Source: Pseudisothecium myosuroides (lineage: Eukaryota > Streptophyta > Bryopsida > Hypnales > Lembophyllaceae). From it: a stretch of 64,000 nucleotides of DNA. The stretch spans positions 5,890,001 through 5,954,000 of the forward strand of contig OX637297.1 in the NCBI GenBank assembly GCA_951799445.1. The letters are read 5' to 3'. Within the stretch, counting starts at the first letter, position 1. The number at the start of each line of letters is the position of its first letter. This document shows positions 47,636-60,103 of the stretch, one piece after another. The notes beneath the pieces were generated by a model. The model made no database searches. It saw nothing but the letters and a program-made list of their open reading frames with translations, and was not told the origin of the DNA. A program made the translations under genes and the position numbers.

Positions 47636-48795
47636 ATTTTTAGAACCGTAGACTCTCTTCCTTTCAAAAATCTAACAATTGGTTGTGCTCGTCCGTCTAG
47701 TCCTCGGAATGTGTGTACTCTGTTGTTGTCCGCGCATGAAGATTCAGTGATAGACCTAGGTGCTGCTCATTTGACACTACCTGATTTGCTAGGAATTCTT
47801 GACGTTCTTCCATCTTTAGCTGAGGAGGTGGCTAGAGCTAGCAATCCTAACAACGTGATTTTCCAACTTGAAATTCCTCCATTGGCAACGTTGGCGGACG
47901 CAGTCATCCCTTCACCAATCCGCGAGGATGCGGATCCTGTGAGTGCTCTGCTTCATATGTAATTTTTGGTGTTTTTCTTAATGGTTGTTAGTTCACCCTC
48001 GTTGATATGCTTATGTGGATTTCTAGTAGCAGGGTGCACATGGGTTTGACGAGTTGGAAATTGTTGCTATTCATTCTGAACAAGTTAGTAGTGAGAGAAG
48101 GATATTTGTAGGTAAGGAGGACGTGCAGGTTCTTCCTCCATTCTCATCTAAGGTGACAGAGAAGAAATGGCTCAATGTCGTCCTGGATCTAAATGGCTTA
48201 TTTTGCGTGTGCGAGGATTTGATTTATAACTTAGATGAAAAGAGAGTTTGTTCTCTCGGTGAGGGAGATCTTAATCTAGGGCACGTCATAGTGGAGATCA
48301 ACAGGGTCACTCGTCGACCGCACTTGAGGAAGTTCCTACAGGAAATAAACTCCATAGCAAACGTCTTGATTTAGAGCTTTATAAACAGGTCGTACGCCAA
48401 AATTGTTTGCGTAAACTTGTTCTATAAATTAGATCCACCACTATATATCCTCAAATAAGAACTATGCAACGTTATGAAGTGCCAAACAAGAGATGGGAAA
48501 AGTTTAGTTAACTTCAAGTTGAGGGGGACAGAGAAGGACTTGTTCTTAAAACTGTCGGAGAAATTGTACAATTTGAGCGGTTCAGGCTTCTCTAAACACA
48601 ATACAATTATTGTGGACAACAAACCGGAGAAGCACTTCATAAATGACCCCGTGAATGTGGTGCTCTTCGATATGTGGTCATTTGAGGGACATAGAGCGAG
48701 AGATTCGATCCTCATAGATCATCTTCTCCCTTAGATTCGAAGACTACACAAGGAGAGGCCTTGGGAATTGTATCCCTTTCAGAGAGAGACGATAA
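47636..48795 (+). pseudogene. FCP1/NLI-interacting-factor-like (HAD phosphatase fold) pseudogene
   Basis: Exon 1 ends ...SPIREDADP at 47938; a 94-bp intron GTGAGT...GTAGCAG (47939-48032) is phase 0 and joins in frame to GAHGFDELEIVAIHSEQ. Exon 2 has KKWLNVVLDLNGLFC (motif I), RPHLRKFL, INRSYAKIV and FSKHNTIIVDNKPEKHF (motif IV). This is the FCP1-homology layout of phosphatases acting on the RNA polymerase II tail and related targets. The usual DxDxT is DLNG, keeping the first Asp but not the second, so even the intact ancestor may have been catalytically weak. Stops: TAG 48374 (a Trp or Gln position), TAA near 48458, TAG 48734; no frameshift. The LTR nest begins at 48808. Confidence 0.7.
47939..48032 (+). 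other. predicted 94-bp intron in the FCP1-like pseudogene
   Basis: Donor CCT|GTGAGTGC and acceptor TAGTAGCAG|GGT. Removing it keeps the reading frame. This shows the copy did not arise by retroposition of mRNA. Confidence 0.7.
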
Positions 48796-48807
48796 TATGG
48801 GAGGCCT

Positions 48808-51800
48808 TGTGAGCTCCCAATTTGCCACTTGGGACTTGTAGATTTTTTTTTTTGAATTTGCAATTCAAAGTTGATAAAAGTATACAAAAAGCCATAAAAA
48901 GAGTGTAGAACCAAAATAGGGTTGTATCATATCCATTATAGTATTTGGTCTAGATTTGTATTTATACTTAGAATCCTCCCAAACCTCGCCTAAAAATAGA
49001 GTAGAAATAACGAGATGGCTAGATTTGGAGGATTTGAGTCATATAGCCCCAAAAGGGCTAAATCCCACCATGAATGTGGCGATTCATGGCTAAGTCAGTC
49101 CGAGGGATCCACAGCGAGGCCACTAGGTTGGGTCCTAGAGTTAGATTTAGAATTCCCCATTAGATTGACGAATTCCTCAAATCCTGATTGTTAGCATGCA
49201 GGGGTCACTAATGCAAGACAGGGCCCGTGGAGGGATCTACAGTCCAAAGATGGTGCCTAGGATAATTCCCATGCTAAGAGTCCAACGGCGAAATCAATTT
49301 GCCAAGATTCCTCCATCTGCAGAAGATTCCCGCACCATCGCTAATTCAAGGAGATGGCCAGTTTTAATCTCCATTGACCAATTGTGTCAGGTACGAAAAC
49401 GCACCTACACGTCTTTTAGGTGACTCCCTGAGAGGTCCTATAAAAATTCCCGGCATCTTCCGACTTGCAGAAGAACCATTTATCGGATGGTCAACCGTTC
49501 TAATCTCCAATAGGAATTTCAAGGAAATTATACAGGTTACAATAAAATCTCACTAAAAATTACCATAGCTTCTCTTATGTTAATAATGCGCTTCGTGAAG
49601 TTTCACAACATTCCGATAGCGGCAAGTACCCAAACTAGCAAGATTCCTCGGAAATTAACCACGTGGCGGGGTCTCCGCGATGTTGACCGGCATTCCGGGA
49701 CCATACGATGGCGAAACAAAGTCAACCAAGAGTCCCTCCCAACTCTCTCGCACCTACCGGAGACCCTAGGCTAGTTACATTTCTCAAAATAGGAGACCCC
49801 CAAGATTTAAGATTTTACCACGACTTGGTTTTTAAACTAAATTAGCCTACGATGGGTTTTTGGCCTCGGTATGGGGGATAGAGGGATTTAAGACTAAACA
49901 CGGCGATCTAGATCCAACGGTGCAATCCGTTTGGCGATTGGAGCTAATCTCCAAAAGTTAGGATGTTGGTTCAGCATAAATGGTAGAAGTAGAAATTTAG
50001 GATGTAGGATGAAAATCTTTGAGGATGAGGATGAGGATGAAAATCCCCGTTGATAAGGTTACCTTAGAGCTTTAGAGAGAGGGGTGAGCCCTTGGGAAAC
50101 CTATATAAGGGCCCCATTTCTCTCTCTAAAACACCCCCTCACTTTTATTTGGGTCCGTGGGTCCAATTTGCTTTGGATATTTTGGCGTTTGAAGCCAAAA
50201 ACCTCTACGGTGTTTTTGGAGCACTTTTTACTCCATTGTTGCTAGATTTCAAGCTTTGAAGGTCCTTAGGGGGTCCTTCTATCTTGCCTTGTATACTTCT
50301 CATACGTTGTTGTACCTTTGTTACGAGTTAAGAGTCCCCGTTTCTCTCTTGTAGTTCCTTTGTGATCTAACTTGTGAGTTTAGGAATCTTTTAGTGTCTT
50401 GTCCTAATCCTAAAGTCACCCCCATCGTACCTTGGCAATGCCGCTTTGGGAGGCCTTTAGCTTGTGAAGTTGTGTGTCTTTACGTGTCCTAACCGTGTTG
50501 TTTTTCCTCACTTGTGTGTTCTCATCCTCTTCTAATCTTCCCCTTGTTGTGTGGACCCCCCCTCGGGACGGCAAAACTTTGGCTTTGTCACGTGTGTTTC
50601 TCAAGTCTGTCTTTTCTACCTTCTTCTAATATTCCCCTTGTTGTGTGGACCCCCCCTCGGGACGGCAAAGCTTTGACTTTGTCACGTGTGTTCCTTAAGT
50701 TTGTCTTTTCTACCTTCTTCTAATATTCCCCTTGTTGTGTGAAACCCCTTCACGGCGGCGAAGCTTTGAACTAGTGACCACGTCAAGTCCTATAGTGTGT
50801 GTTAAAATAGTCTTAGACGGCGGAGCTTTGAACCCGTGGAGTGTTACAAGTCCTAAAGTTGGTGTTAAAACCAATTTTAGGGCGGAGCCTTGAACCTCCA
50901 TAGCCTTAGATTCCAAAGTCTAGTTTCCAAGACCTTCTTGGAAAAGTCCAGAGTTTAGCTTCCAAGATTGGTCACGAGTTTCTAGGAAGAGAATAACTAT
51001 CCCGTATCACTTAGCTTAGGTGACCGTTCTAAAAATTTGGGGCCTAACTCCCCGGACGGCAAAGCTTCGATCCTGGCCCTAACCCCCTACTAAAAATCCA
51101 ATTTAAGTTTGTGTCAGTGGGTTCTCCTAAGGGAACCCGGTTGTATGGATTTTTTGGGAAGGGCAGCTAGTATTCCGAACCAGCATACAGCCAGCATACC
51201 GGGCCAGCATACCGGCTAGCATACAACCAGCCATACCAGACCGGCATACCAGACCAGCCGGCAGCGCCATACAGCCAACATACATCGGGCAGTCAGCTTG
51301 ACTGAGCTGAACATTAGCATCGGGCTAGTCTATTTGACTAAACTGAACATCAGCCATCGAGCTAGTCAGCTTGGCTAACTGAACTAAATTTCTGGATTTC
51401 TAGATCTAAACGGGACGATGCCCTGCGGGGCCCCAACCACCCTTTTTTTTTTTTTTTTTTGATCTTTCAAAGTCTGAAATTTTGGAATCCAGTTGGGGAG
51501 AGGAAAAAACTCAACTTGGAACTTCAAAAACACAAGAGAAAGGGGGGGAGAAATAGAAGCTGCCACTCCACGCACCACTTGCACAAAAACATCCGATCCT
51601 ACCTGCATCACCACTCACACCTACACACAATGGAAGGAAATTAGGGAGAAGGATGTGTTATAGGAGTGGAAAGGAGAGAGACGATGAATAGTACCTAGCT
51701 AGGAGATTAGGTAGGAAATCTAGAAGAACTCCTTGCAACCGTTGGGAGGAGGATTAGGATGACACAAAGCAAGGTTGCGTAAGAGGGTAGGAAGAACATT

Positions 51801-53567
51801 TAAACCCTTCTCGTAGTTTGAAACCATAGTGTAAGACTCATAAAAGCTTAGGTGGAATAGTGCTAGTGTAGAAGAGAGGGGAAGAAAGAAAGAAAGGAAG
51901 AAGGGAAAGAGGGAGTTTAGATCATCAAAAATTGTAATATTTTCTCAATAAGCGGTGAGCTCGGAAAAAATTCAAAACAAAGCTTAAGACTACCATGGAG
52001 CGTAAGGATGTACACGTGGACGTGGACAAAGTTATTTCCGACACCGGTAGTGAAGAGATGAGTTTTTGATTTAATCTTTGATGTTTCTCCCTAATTAGCA
52101 TTTATTTTCCTAATCAGCCCTTAGAGCGTGATTAGCACCCGAGATTAGTGCAAATTAGAAGTTTAGATTCAAAAAGTTATAGATTAGTGATAGAAGTTTC
52201 CAAAAACATCTTATAATTAAGATTTGACCGTAAACTGACCGCGTTAGGCTAAGTTAAGCGGTAGGGGGTAGAACGGAGGAATTTTAATTAAATTTGATCC
52301 ACAAGGAACAATGGACGGAAATTAGGATTAGATTAGAAGGAGGATTTAGGATTAAAATTAAAGATCAAATAACGGTTTAAAAACCTAGAGTTAAATTAAG
52401 ATTTTAATTAGGTAAGTTAAAATTCAAAAGTCGAAATTTGGAGTTAACTTTGGGAGGTAAAAAGTAGAGTAGGAAATAGAAGTCAAAAGTAGAATCCACT
52501 TAGGAAGTAGATTGTTGAATTAGAAATAGAGTTAAAATTAGAAGTCAAAACCCTAGAGTTAAAAGTTGGAATTAAATTAGGAGGGTAACATTTAGAGTTA
52601 ATCTAGGATTAAAATGATAGGATTAAATTTGGAAGTAGGAGTCAAAAGTCAAAAGTCATAAGTTTAGATTGAATTTAAAGGTTAAATTTTAAAGTCAATA
52701 GGGGAGTAAAAGGTTAGAGTGAAAAGCTAAAAGTAGAAGTTAAAAGTTAGAGGTAGAAGTAAAATTTTAGAGTTAGTTGGAAGTAGAAAAATCTAGAGTC
52801 AAAGTGAGAATGTAGAGTTAAATTCGGAGGTTAAGATTGGGGATTAATTTTAGAAGTAAAAATTTAGAGTTAAAAGTCTAAAACCTAGAGTTAAATTAGG
52901 AGTGAAAATCTACAGGAAAAAGGTGAAAAGTTAGAGTTAACTTTAGAGGGTAAATCCTAGAGTAGTTTAGAAATGACAATATAGAACTAAAAGTGAAACT
53001 TAGAATTACCCTAGAAGGTTAAAACTTGGAAGTTAGAAGTTGAAGTTGATTTAGAAGTAAAAACCTAGAGTCAAAAGTCAAAACATAGAATAGAAGTCGG
53101 TAGTTAATACCTAGAACCAAGCTGAAGAAGTAAAATCTAGAGTTACATTAAGAAGTTGGAACTTTAGGGGTAGCTTTTAAAAGTAGAACTTCTAGGTGGA
53201 GTCTTAGAAACCCAAGATAGTCTTAAGGGTTCATGGAAGGAACATAGAGGTTCCCCTTTTTACGTAGTTAGGGACGTTAGAAATGACGCCAACTACCCAG
53301 TCGACCCTCGACATAGGATAGATAATTAGGGAGTCAGGATTTCACCATCACTCTGAACATCGCAGTTAACTTGTGAGTTACTACATGCATTACTAATTAT
53401 TCGCTGCCATCCACAACCCTTAGGAAACGTTAGCAAAAAAGATCCATTGCTTGGAAGGCACAGTGGACCGCGCTCACAACACCCCCATATATTAAAAAAG
53501 TGGATAAAAGCATAGAACCTGGTCGGTGTTCGCTCTATTACCAAGGGTGGGTAATCTAGCGCCCACA
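48808..53567 (+). mobile_element. giant LTR, copy B (4760 bp)
   Basis: Starts TGTGAGCTCCC, ends GCGCCCACA, same family as 2770-7165. TATA box CTATATAAGG at 50101, 90-100 bp ACGGCAAAGCTTTGA repeats at 50563-50760, CATACCGGNCCAG repeats near 51170-51260, a T19 run at 51443, the leader frame at 51995. It is joined directly to the middle of copy A with no duplication at the inner border. GGCCT precedes it and AGCCT follows copy A at 61856, so the outer borders belong together. Confidence 0.8.
51995..52057 (+). CDS. conserved leader frame in LTR copy B
   Basis: The 21-codon frame at the same place (MERKDVHVDVDKVISDTGSE). The downstream donor is mutated to ATGAGT. The TGA follows at the same distance as in the other copies. 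Confidence 0.4.
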
Positions 53568-55447
53568 CTCGTGTACTTGGTGTACTAAGTGGTGAATTAA
53601 AGAAGTATCTTGTGCATATTTGTGAACCAACGGTGTGCCTTGAGAGTCTTTCTTGCGTCTTGTACTAACCCTAGAGTACACCCCCACCGTACCTTGGCGA
53701 TGCCGCTTTGGTGGGCCTTTAGCGTACAAGTTTGTACTAACTAACGAGGGTGTTATTGCATTTAGTGGAAAACCTCCTTACCCCTTGTGTTCTAACCTTG
53801 TTTAAAGTTCTCCTTGTTGCGTGGTCCCCCTTGGAAGACAGCGAAGCTTTGACCTTAGATCTAAAAGAATTTTGGTGTTTTTTATGGTTTACCCCGTGAC
53901 GGCAAAGCTTTGACCTTAGATTTAGAAAAATTTGGTATTTTTTGTGGTTTACCTCGTGACGGCAAAGCTTTGACTTTAGATTTAGAAAAGTTTGGCATTT
54001 TTTATGGTTTACCTTGAGACAGCGAAGCTTTGAACCTAGAGTCTAGAAAAGTTTGGCATTTTTTATGGTTTACCCTATAACGGCGAAGCTTTGAACCTAG
54101 GGTCTAGAAAAGTTTGGCATTTTTTACAAAGTATCAAACAATTCCCTACCTTAGTTTCCAAATATCCACATGAGGGTATTGTCTTTAATTTCCGAATATC
54201 CATGAGGCCAAATAAAAAGGATTAGCCTTAGATAGAAACCCCAATAGGAGAGGAGATTTTGTTTGCACACCCAGCCCCAGTCTAGCCCATTCGGCCCAAA
54301 ATTCCCCAGTCCAACCATTCAGCCCAACCGGGGTTTGTCCAGGGTACGGGAGCAGTCTGCCCAGCGGGTTTGTCTAGGGTACCAGGAGCAGTTGCCCAAC
54401 AGTTTGTCCGAGTATCGGGAGCAGTCGGTCCAACCGGATCTATCCAGGTATCGAAGTAGTCACCCAACGGGTTTGTCCGGGTATTGGAGCAGTCGCCAAT
54501 CAGAAGTCCAGGCAGAGTGGGGAGTCGGGAGTTCAGGCAGGTGGAGAGTCGGTGAGTCCAAGCAGGTGGGAGTCGAGAAGTCCAAGCAAGGTTGGAGTTC
54601 AAATCGGTCCAAAACTTGCGAGGTTAGAACTAAAACAAGGAGAAAAACACAAACAAAACAAAACAAAAGCAAGCACTGAAAAACCAAAAGAAAGGAAGAT
54701 ATGAAGCCCCCCCCGGAAACTAGGCTAACCTATTGAGGAAGGAAGCATAGGTACTAAGAGGAAGGGATAGACTAGTCCAAAGTAGGTCTTTGTAGCAAAG
54801 TAGTTCTCCATAACTTGCACCCCACTCAAATGCACAAAACCATAAGTGAGAATCAAAGAGAGATGGGGAAGGAGATATAGGAGGGAGAAGATGAATAGGG
54901 TGGAAGAGATGGAATAGAGAAGGAAATCTCGAGAATTCTTTGTGACCGTTAGAAGAGAGATTGAATGACACAAAGGAGAAAGGTGTAAGAGGGGAGAAGG
55001 TCACCATTAAGGAACCTTAGAATTTGAATCTATAGTTGTAAGACACCCATCAAGACATTTGGTGGAATGGTCTTAGTGTAGAAGAAGGAAAAGAAAGGAA
55101 AAGGAAAAGGAAGTAAGGAGGTTAGACCATCAAGTGTAATATTTTCTAAAATTTAAGCGGTGAGCTTGGAAAAAATCAAACAAAATCAAAGATTACCATG
55201 GAGCATGAGGATACGCATGCGGATGTGGACGAGGTCATCTCTGACACCAGCAATGGAGAGGTGAGTTTTTGATTTATTCTAGGTGTTTTTCTCCCTAATT
55301 AGCATTGATTTCCTTAATCAACCCTTAAATCACAATTAGCAAGCCAGGATTAGTACAAATTAGAAGTTTAGATTCAAAAAGTTATGAATTAGAAGTAGAG
55401 GCTTTCGAAAACATATTATACATAGGATTTTTCTTTAAATCGACCGT
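53568..55447 (+). mobile_element. giant LTR, copy A, left part (5' truncated)
   Basis: Begins at the equivalent of position 4251 in the 2770 copy (CTCGTGTACTTGGTGTACTAA) and matches it closely through to the insertion point of copy C. It contains five ACGGCAAAGCTTTGA repeats (53837-54130) where the 2770 copy has three, extra copies of a roughly 35-bp GGTTTGTCC...GGAGCAGT repeat (54330-54500), and the leader frame. Confidence 0.85.
55198..55260 (+). CDS. conserved leader frame in LTR copy A
   Basis: Same 21-codon frame (MEHEDTHADVDEV start), followed by a perfect donor GTGAGT. It differs from the 5682 copy by one amino acid (Ser to Asn). Confidence 0.45.
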
Positions 55448-56735
55448 TGTGAGCTCCCAATTTGTCACTTGGGACTCGTAGAATTATTTTTTTTGAAATT
55501 TGCAATTTAAAGTTGATAAAAGTATACAAAAATCCATAAAAAGAGTGTAGAACCGAAATAGGGTTGTGTCATACCCATTATAGCATTTGGTCTAGATTTG
55601 TGTTTTTTACTTAGAATCCCCCAAACCTTGCCTAAAAATGGTATAAAAATAACGAAAAGATTAGATTTGGAGGATTCGAGTCACACAGCCCCAAAAGGGC
55701 TAAATCCCATCATGAATGTGGCGATTCATGGCTAGGTCGGTCCGAGGGATCCACAGCGAGGCCACTAGGTCGGGTCCTAGAGTTAGATTTAGAATTCCCC
55801 ATTAGATCGACGAATTCCCAAAATCCCAATTGTTAGCATGCAGGAGCCACTCACGCAAGACCGGGCCTGTGGAGGAATCTACAGCCCAAGGATGGTGTTC
55901 TCGGGTGAATCCCATGCCAGGAATCCAACGGCGAAATCGGTTTGCCAAGATTCCTCTACCCGCAAAAGATTCCCGCACCGTCGCTAATTCAAGGAGATGT
56001 CCAGTTAAATCTCCATTGACCAATCGTGCCAGGTACGGAAACACACCCGCACGTCTTTCAAGCGACTCCCTAAGAGGTCATGTGAAAAATCCCGGCATCT
56101 TCCGTCTTACAGAAGAACCTCTTTCCGGGTGGTCAACCCTCCTAACCTCCAACGGGAATTTCATGGAAATTACCCAGGTTACAATAAAATCTCACTAAAA
56201 ATTAGACTAGCTTGTTTTATGTTAATAATGCGCTCCGTGAAGTTTCACAACATTCCGATAGCGGCAAGTACCCGAACCGGCGAGATTCCTCGGGAATTAA
56301 CCACGTGGCGGGGTCCCCGCCACGTTGACCGGCATTCCGAGACCATACAATGACGAAACGAAGTCAATCAAAAGTCCTTCCCGACTCTCTCGCACCTACC
56401 GGAGACCCTAGGCTATTCACATTTCTCAAATTAGGAGACCCCCAAGATCTAGGATTTTACCACGATTTGGTTTTTAAACTAAATTAGCCTACGACGGGTT
56501 TTTGGCCTCGATACGGGGGGTGGAGGGGGTTTAGGACTAAACACGGCGTTCTGGATCCAATGGCGCAATCCGTTCGGCGATTGGAGCTAATCTCCAAAAG
56601 TTAGGATGTTGGTCCAGCATAGATGGTAGAAGTAGAAATTTAGGATGTAGGATGAAAATCTTTGAGGATGAGGATGAAAATCCCCGTTGATAAGGTTACC
56701 TTAGAACTCTAGAGGGAGGGGTGAGCCCTTGGAAA

Positions 56736-56746
56736 CCTATATAAGG
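56736..56746 (+). promoter_or_regulatory. LTR TATA box (copy C)
   Basis: CCTATATAAGG at the position matching 4063 and 50101. Confidence 0.6.
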
Positions 56747-57204
56747 GCCCCATTTCTCTCTCTAGAACACCCCCAATTCTTGTTTTGGGTCCGTGGGTCC
56801 AAGTTATTTTGGATATTTTGGCGTTTGAAGCCAAAAACCTCTACGGTGTTTTCGGAGCACTTTTGGCTCCATTGTTGCTTATTTTCAAGCTTTGAAGGTC
56901 CTTGGGGGTCCTTCTACCTTGCTTTGTGTACTCTTTTGTGAAGTTTTTGGTACCTTGTTGTAAGTGGAGAGCCTCTCTCTCCCTCTTGTACGTGTTGTGG
57001 TCTAACTTGTGAAGTTTAAGGGTCTTTTTGTATCTTGCACTAATCCTAAAGTCACCCCCCACCGTACCTTGGCGATGCCGCTTTGGGGGGCCTTTAGCGT
57101 TTGAGCTTTGTGTTGCCACGTGGTCTAACTTGTGTGTTTTCTCTTTGTGTTTTTCTTACACCTTCTTCTAACCTTCTCTTTGTTGAGTGGACCCCCCTCC
57201 GGGA

Positions 57205-57490
57205 CGGCGAAGCTTTGAACCTCCTTTGTGCATGTTTTCTAAAGTTATCCCAAACCCTCTTCTAATCTTCTCCTTGTTGAGTGGACCCCCCTCCGAGACG
57301 GCGAAGCTTTGAACCTCCTTTGTGCATGTTTTCTAAGTTATCTCAAACCCTCTTCTAATCTTCTCCTTGTTGAGTGGACCCCCCCTCCGGGACAGCGAAG
57401 CTTTGAACCTCCTTTGTGCATGTTTTCTAAAGTTATCCCAAACCCTCTTCTAATCTTCTCCTTGTTGAGTGGACCCCCCTCCGGGACGGC
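57205..57490 (+). repeat. 86-bp tandem repeat in LTR copy C
   Basis: Four near-identical units: GACGGCGAAGCTTTGAACCT, CCTTTGTGCATGTTTTCTAA, then CTTCTAATCTTCTCCTTG and TTGAGTGGACCCCCCTCC. Confidence 0.85.
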
Positions 57491-57739
57491 GAAGCTTTGA
57501 ACTAGTGACAAAGTTGAAGTCCTAAAGCGTGTGTTAAAAGTGTAGACGGCGGAGCTTTGCACCTCCCTCGTGTTTAGTTCCAAAGTCTAGTTTCCAAGAC
57601 CTTTGTGGAAACCTCCAGAGTTTAGCTTCCAAGATATGTAGGTTCCTTTGCATTTAGTGAAGTTTAGTTAATCCCAACGTTTTCTTTAGTTTAGTTGTTC
57701 CCCAAGTGTTTAGTGTGTCTAAGTTGCTCCCCAAGTGTT

Positions 57740-58145
57740 TAGTGAGTCTGAGTGTTCCCCAAGTTTTAGTGTGACTAAGTTGTTCCCCAAGTTCTATTTT
57801 CCCCAAGTCTTATTTTCCCCAAGTTCTATTTCCCTCAAGTCCTATTTTCCCCAAGTTCTATTTTTTCCAAGTCTTATTTTCCCCAAGTTCTATTTCCCTC
57901 AAGTCCTATTTTCTCCAAGTTGTTTTCCCCAAGTTCTATTTTCTCCAAGTTTTCTTTCCCTTAGTTCACCAAAAATCCAGTTTGCCCAAAAATCCAGTTT
58001 TTCCTTAGTAGTCAAGGTCCAGAGCCAAAATAGACCAGATCAAGTCGAGAACCAAACAGACCAGATCAAGTCGAGAACCAAACAGACCAGATCAAGTCGG
58101 GAACCAAACAGACCAGATCAAGTCGAGAGCCAGAACAGACCAGGT
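57740..58145 (+). repeat. two short tandem repeats in LTR copy C
   Basis: About 12 units of TTCCCCAAGTTCTATT (17-18 bp), then four to five 26-bp units with core GACCAGATCAAGTCGAGA. Absent from the 2770 copy, so gained after the subfamilies split. Confidence 0.75.
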
Positions 58146-58864
58146 CACATCATCCGATATCAAAAGAAAACAAATAAATAAATTATTTATTTATTTTGTT
58201 TGAACCCGACCCCCCAGCAGCTAGCCAGCCAGCCGGGAGGCCAAGCTTGGTCCGGCAGGCAGTTGGGGCCCCAGTTCGGTCCCCATTTTTGAACTCCTTT
58301 TTCTTGATTTTTGGTTTCTCTCACACTAGATAAACAAAACAAAGGAAAATGGGGGGCTGACCTATTGCTAAGTAGGGATTAGGGTCTAAAATCAAAAGGG
58401 GAGAAGGGAGAAAAGAGCGGAGCACCACCGTACCTGCACACAAGGAAGTCTCACCCTCACCAACAACTACAAAACACTCTACACACAATGGAGGAAGGAT
58501 AGAGAACAATCGAATGAAATAGGGGAGAGGCGAGAGAGACGATAAATAGTGACCTAGGCTTAGGCTTAGGTAGGATTAGAAAAGGAAATCTTGAGAATTT
58601 GTGGTGACCGTTGGGAGGAGGATTAGGATGACACAAAGGCAAAATTGTGTAAGAGGATAGTTGGCATCTTAAAAACCTCCTTGAAATTGGAGACCATAGT
58701 GTAAGACTCATAAAAGCTTAGGTGGAATAGTACTAGTGTAGAAGAAGGGAGGAAGAAAGAAAAAGAAGGAGGAAGGGAAAGAAGGAAGTTAGATTGCAAG
58801 GGTGTAATATTTTCTCAAATTAAGCAGTGAGCTTGGGAAAAATCAAACAAAACAAAGGATTGCT

Positions 58865-58927
58865 ATGGAGCATGAAGATGTCTACGTGGACGTGGACGAA
58901 GTGATTTCCGAAACCGGTAGTGAAGAG
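58865..58927 (+). CDS. conserved leader frame in LTR copy C
   Basis: Same 21-codon frame (MEHEDVYVDVDEVISETGSE) followed by a perfect GTGAGT donor; the most diverged copy of the four but still without indels. Confidence 0.45.
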
Positions 58928-59890
58928 GTGAGTTTTTGAAATTAACCCTTGGTATTTTCCCTAATTAGCATTGATTTCCTTAATCAGCCCTAAAAGTGTG
59001 ATAAGCGAGCCGTGATTAGTGCAAATTAGAAGTTTAGATTCAAAAGTCTATAGATTAGTGATAGGGGTTTCCAAAAACATCTTATAATTAAGATTTGACC
59101 GTAAACTGACCGCGTTAGGCTAAGTTAAGCGGTAGGGGGTAGGACGGAGGAATTTTGAGTAGAAATCATCCAAAAAGAATCATGGACGGACCTTAGGGGT
59201 TTAAATTAGAAAGAGAATTTAGGATTAAAATTAGGGATTAATTAGCGGTTAGAATTAGAATCAATTTACATTTTATTTCTTAAAGTTAAAATTCTAAGGT
59301 CAAAATCTAGAGTTAACTTTGGGAAGTTAAAAAGTAGAATTAATTTGGAAGTTTAACTTAGGGGATTAAAATTTCCAGTGAAACCTTAGGGTAGCTTAGA
59401 AAAGGAAGTTAGGGTTAATTAGGAGTAAAAAATTCCGAGTGGGAAGTAGAAATTAAAAAGTAAAACCTTGGACTAAATTTAGGGGGTAGAAATTATGAGT
59501 AGATTTTTAGTTAGAAATAGAGTTAAAATTAGAAGTCAAAACTCAGAGTAAACTGTGGAAATAAGTTTAGAAGTTAAGCCCTAGAGTTAAAAAGTTGGAG
59601 TTAAATTTAGGAGGATAACACTTAAAGTTAAACTAGGATTAAAACGATAGGATTAAAGTTGGAAGTAGAAAGTCAAAAGTCAAAAGTCAAAAGTTAAGAT
59701 TAAATTTAAAGGTTAAACTTTAGAGTCAATTGGGGAGTAAAAAGTTATAGTGAAAGGCTAAAAGTAGAAGCTAAAAGTTAAGAGGTAGAAGTTAAAGTTA
59801 GAGTTAGTTGTTGGAAGTAGAAAAGATCTAGAGTCAAAGTGAAAACATAGAGTCAAACCTAGAGGTTAAAATTTAGAATTAATTCTAGAA

Positions 59891-60103
59891 GTAAAAACTT
59901 AGAGTTAAAAGTTAAAACATAGAGTTAAAATTCAAGGGTAAATCTTAGAGTTAATTTAGGAGTAAAAACTTAGAGTTAAAAGTTAAAACATAGAGTTAAA
60001 ATTCAAGGGTAAATCTTAGAGTTAATTTAGGAGTAAAAACTTAGAGTTAAAAGTTAAAACATAGAGTTAAAATTCAAGGGTAAATCTTAGAGTTAATTTA
60101 GGA
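59891..60103 (+). repeat. 71-bp tandem triplication
   Basis: Three practically identical 71-bp units starting GTAAAAACTTAGAGTTAAAA inside the otherwise drifting purine-rich part, so this is a recent local amplification. Confidence 0.85.

Noticed and set aside
54263..54679. 138-codon frame and its antisense
   Set aside because: Produced by the 35-bp GGTTTGTCC...GGAGCAGT tandem repeat in the LTR; not kept in other copies.
57735..58181. 148-codon Ser/Phe/Pro-rich frame
   Set aside because: Tandem CCCCAAGTTCTATT and AAGTCGAGA repeats read in frame.
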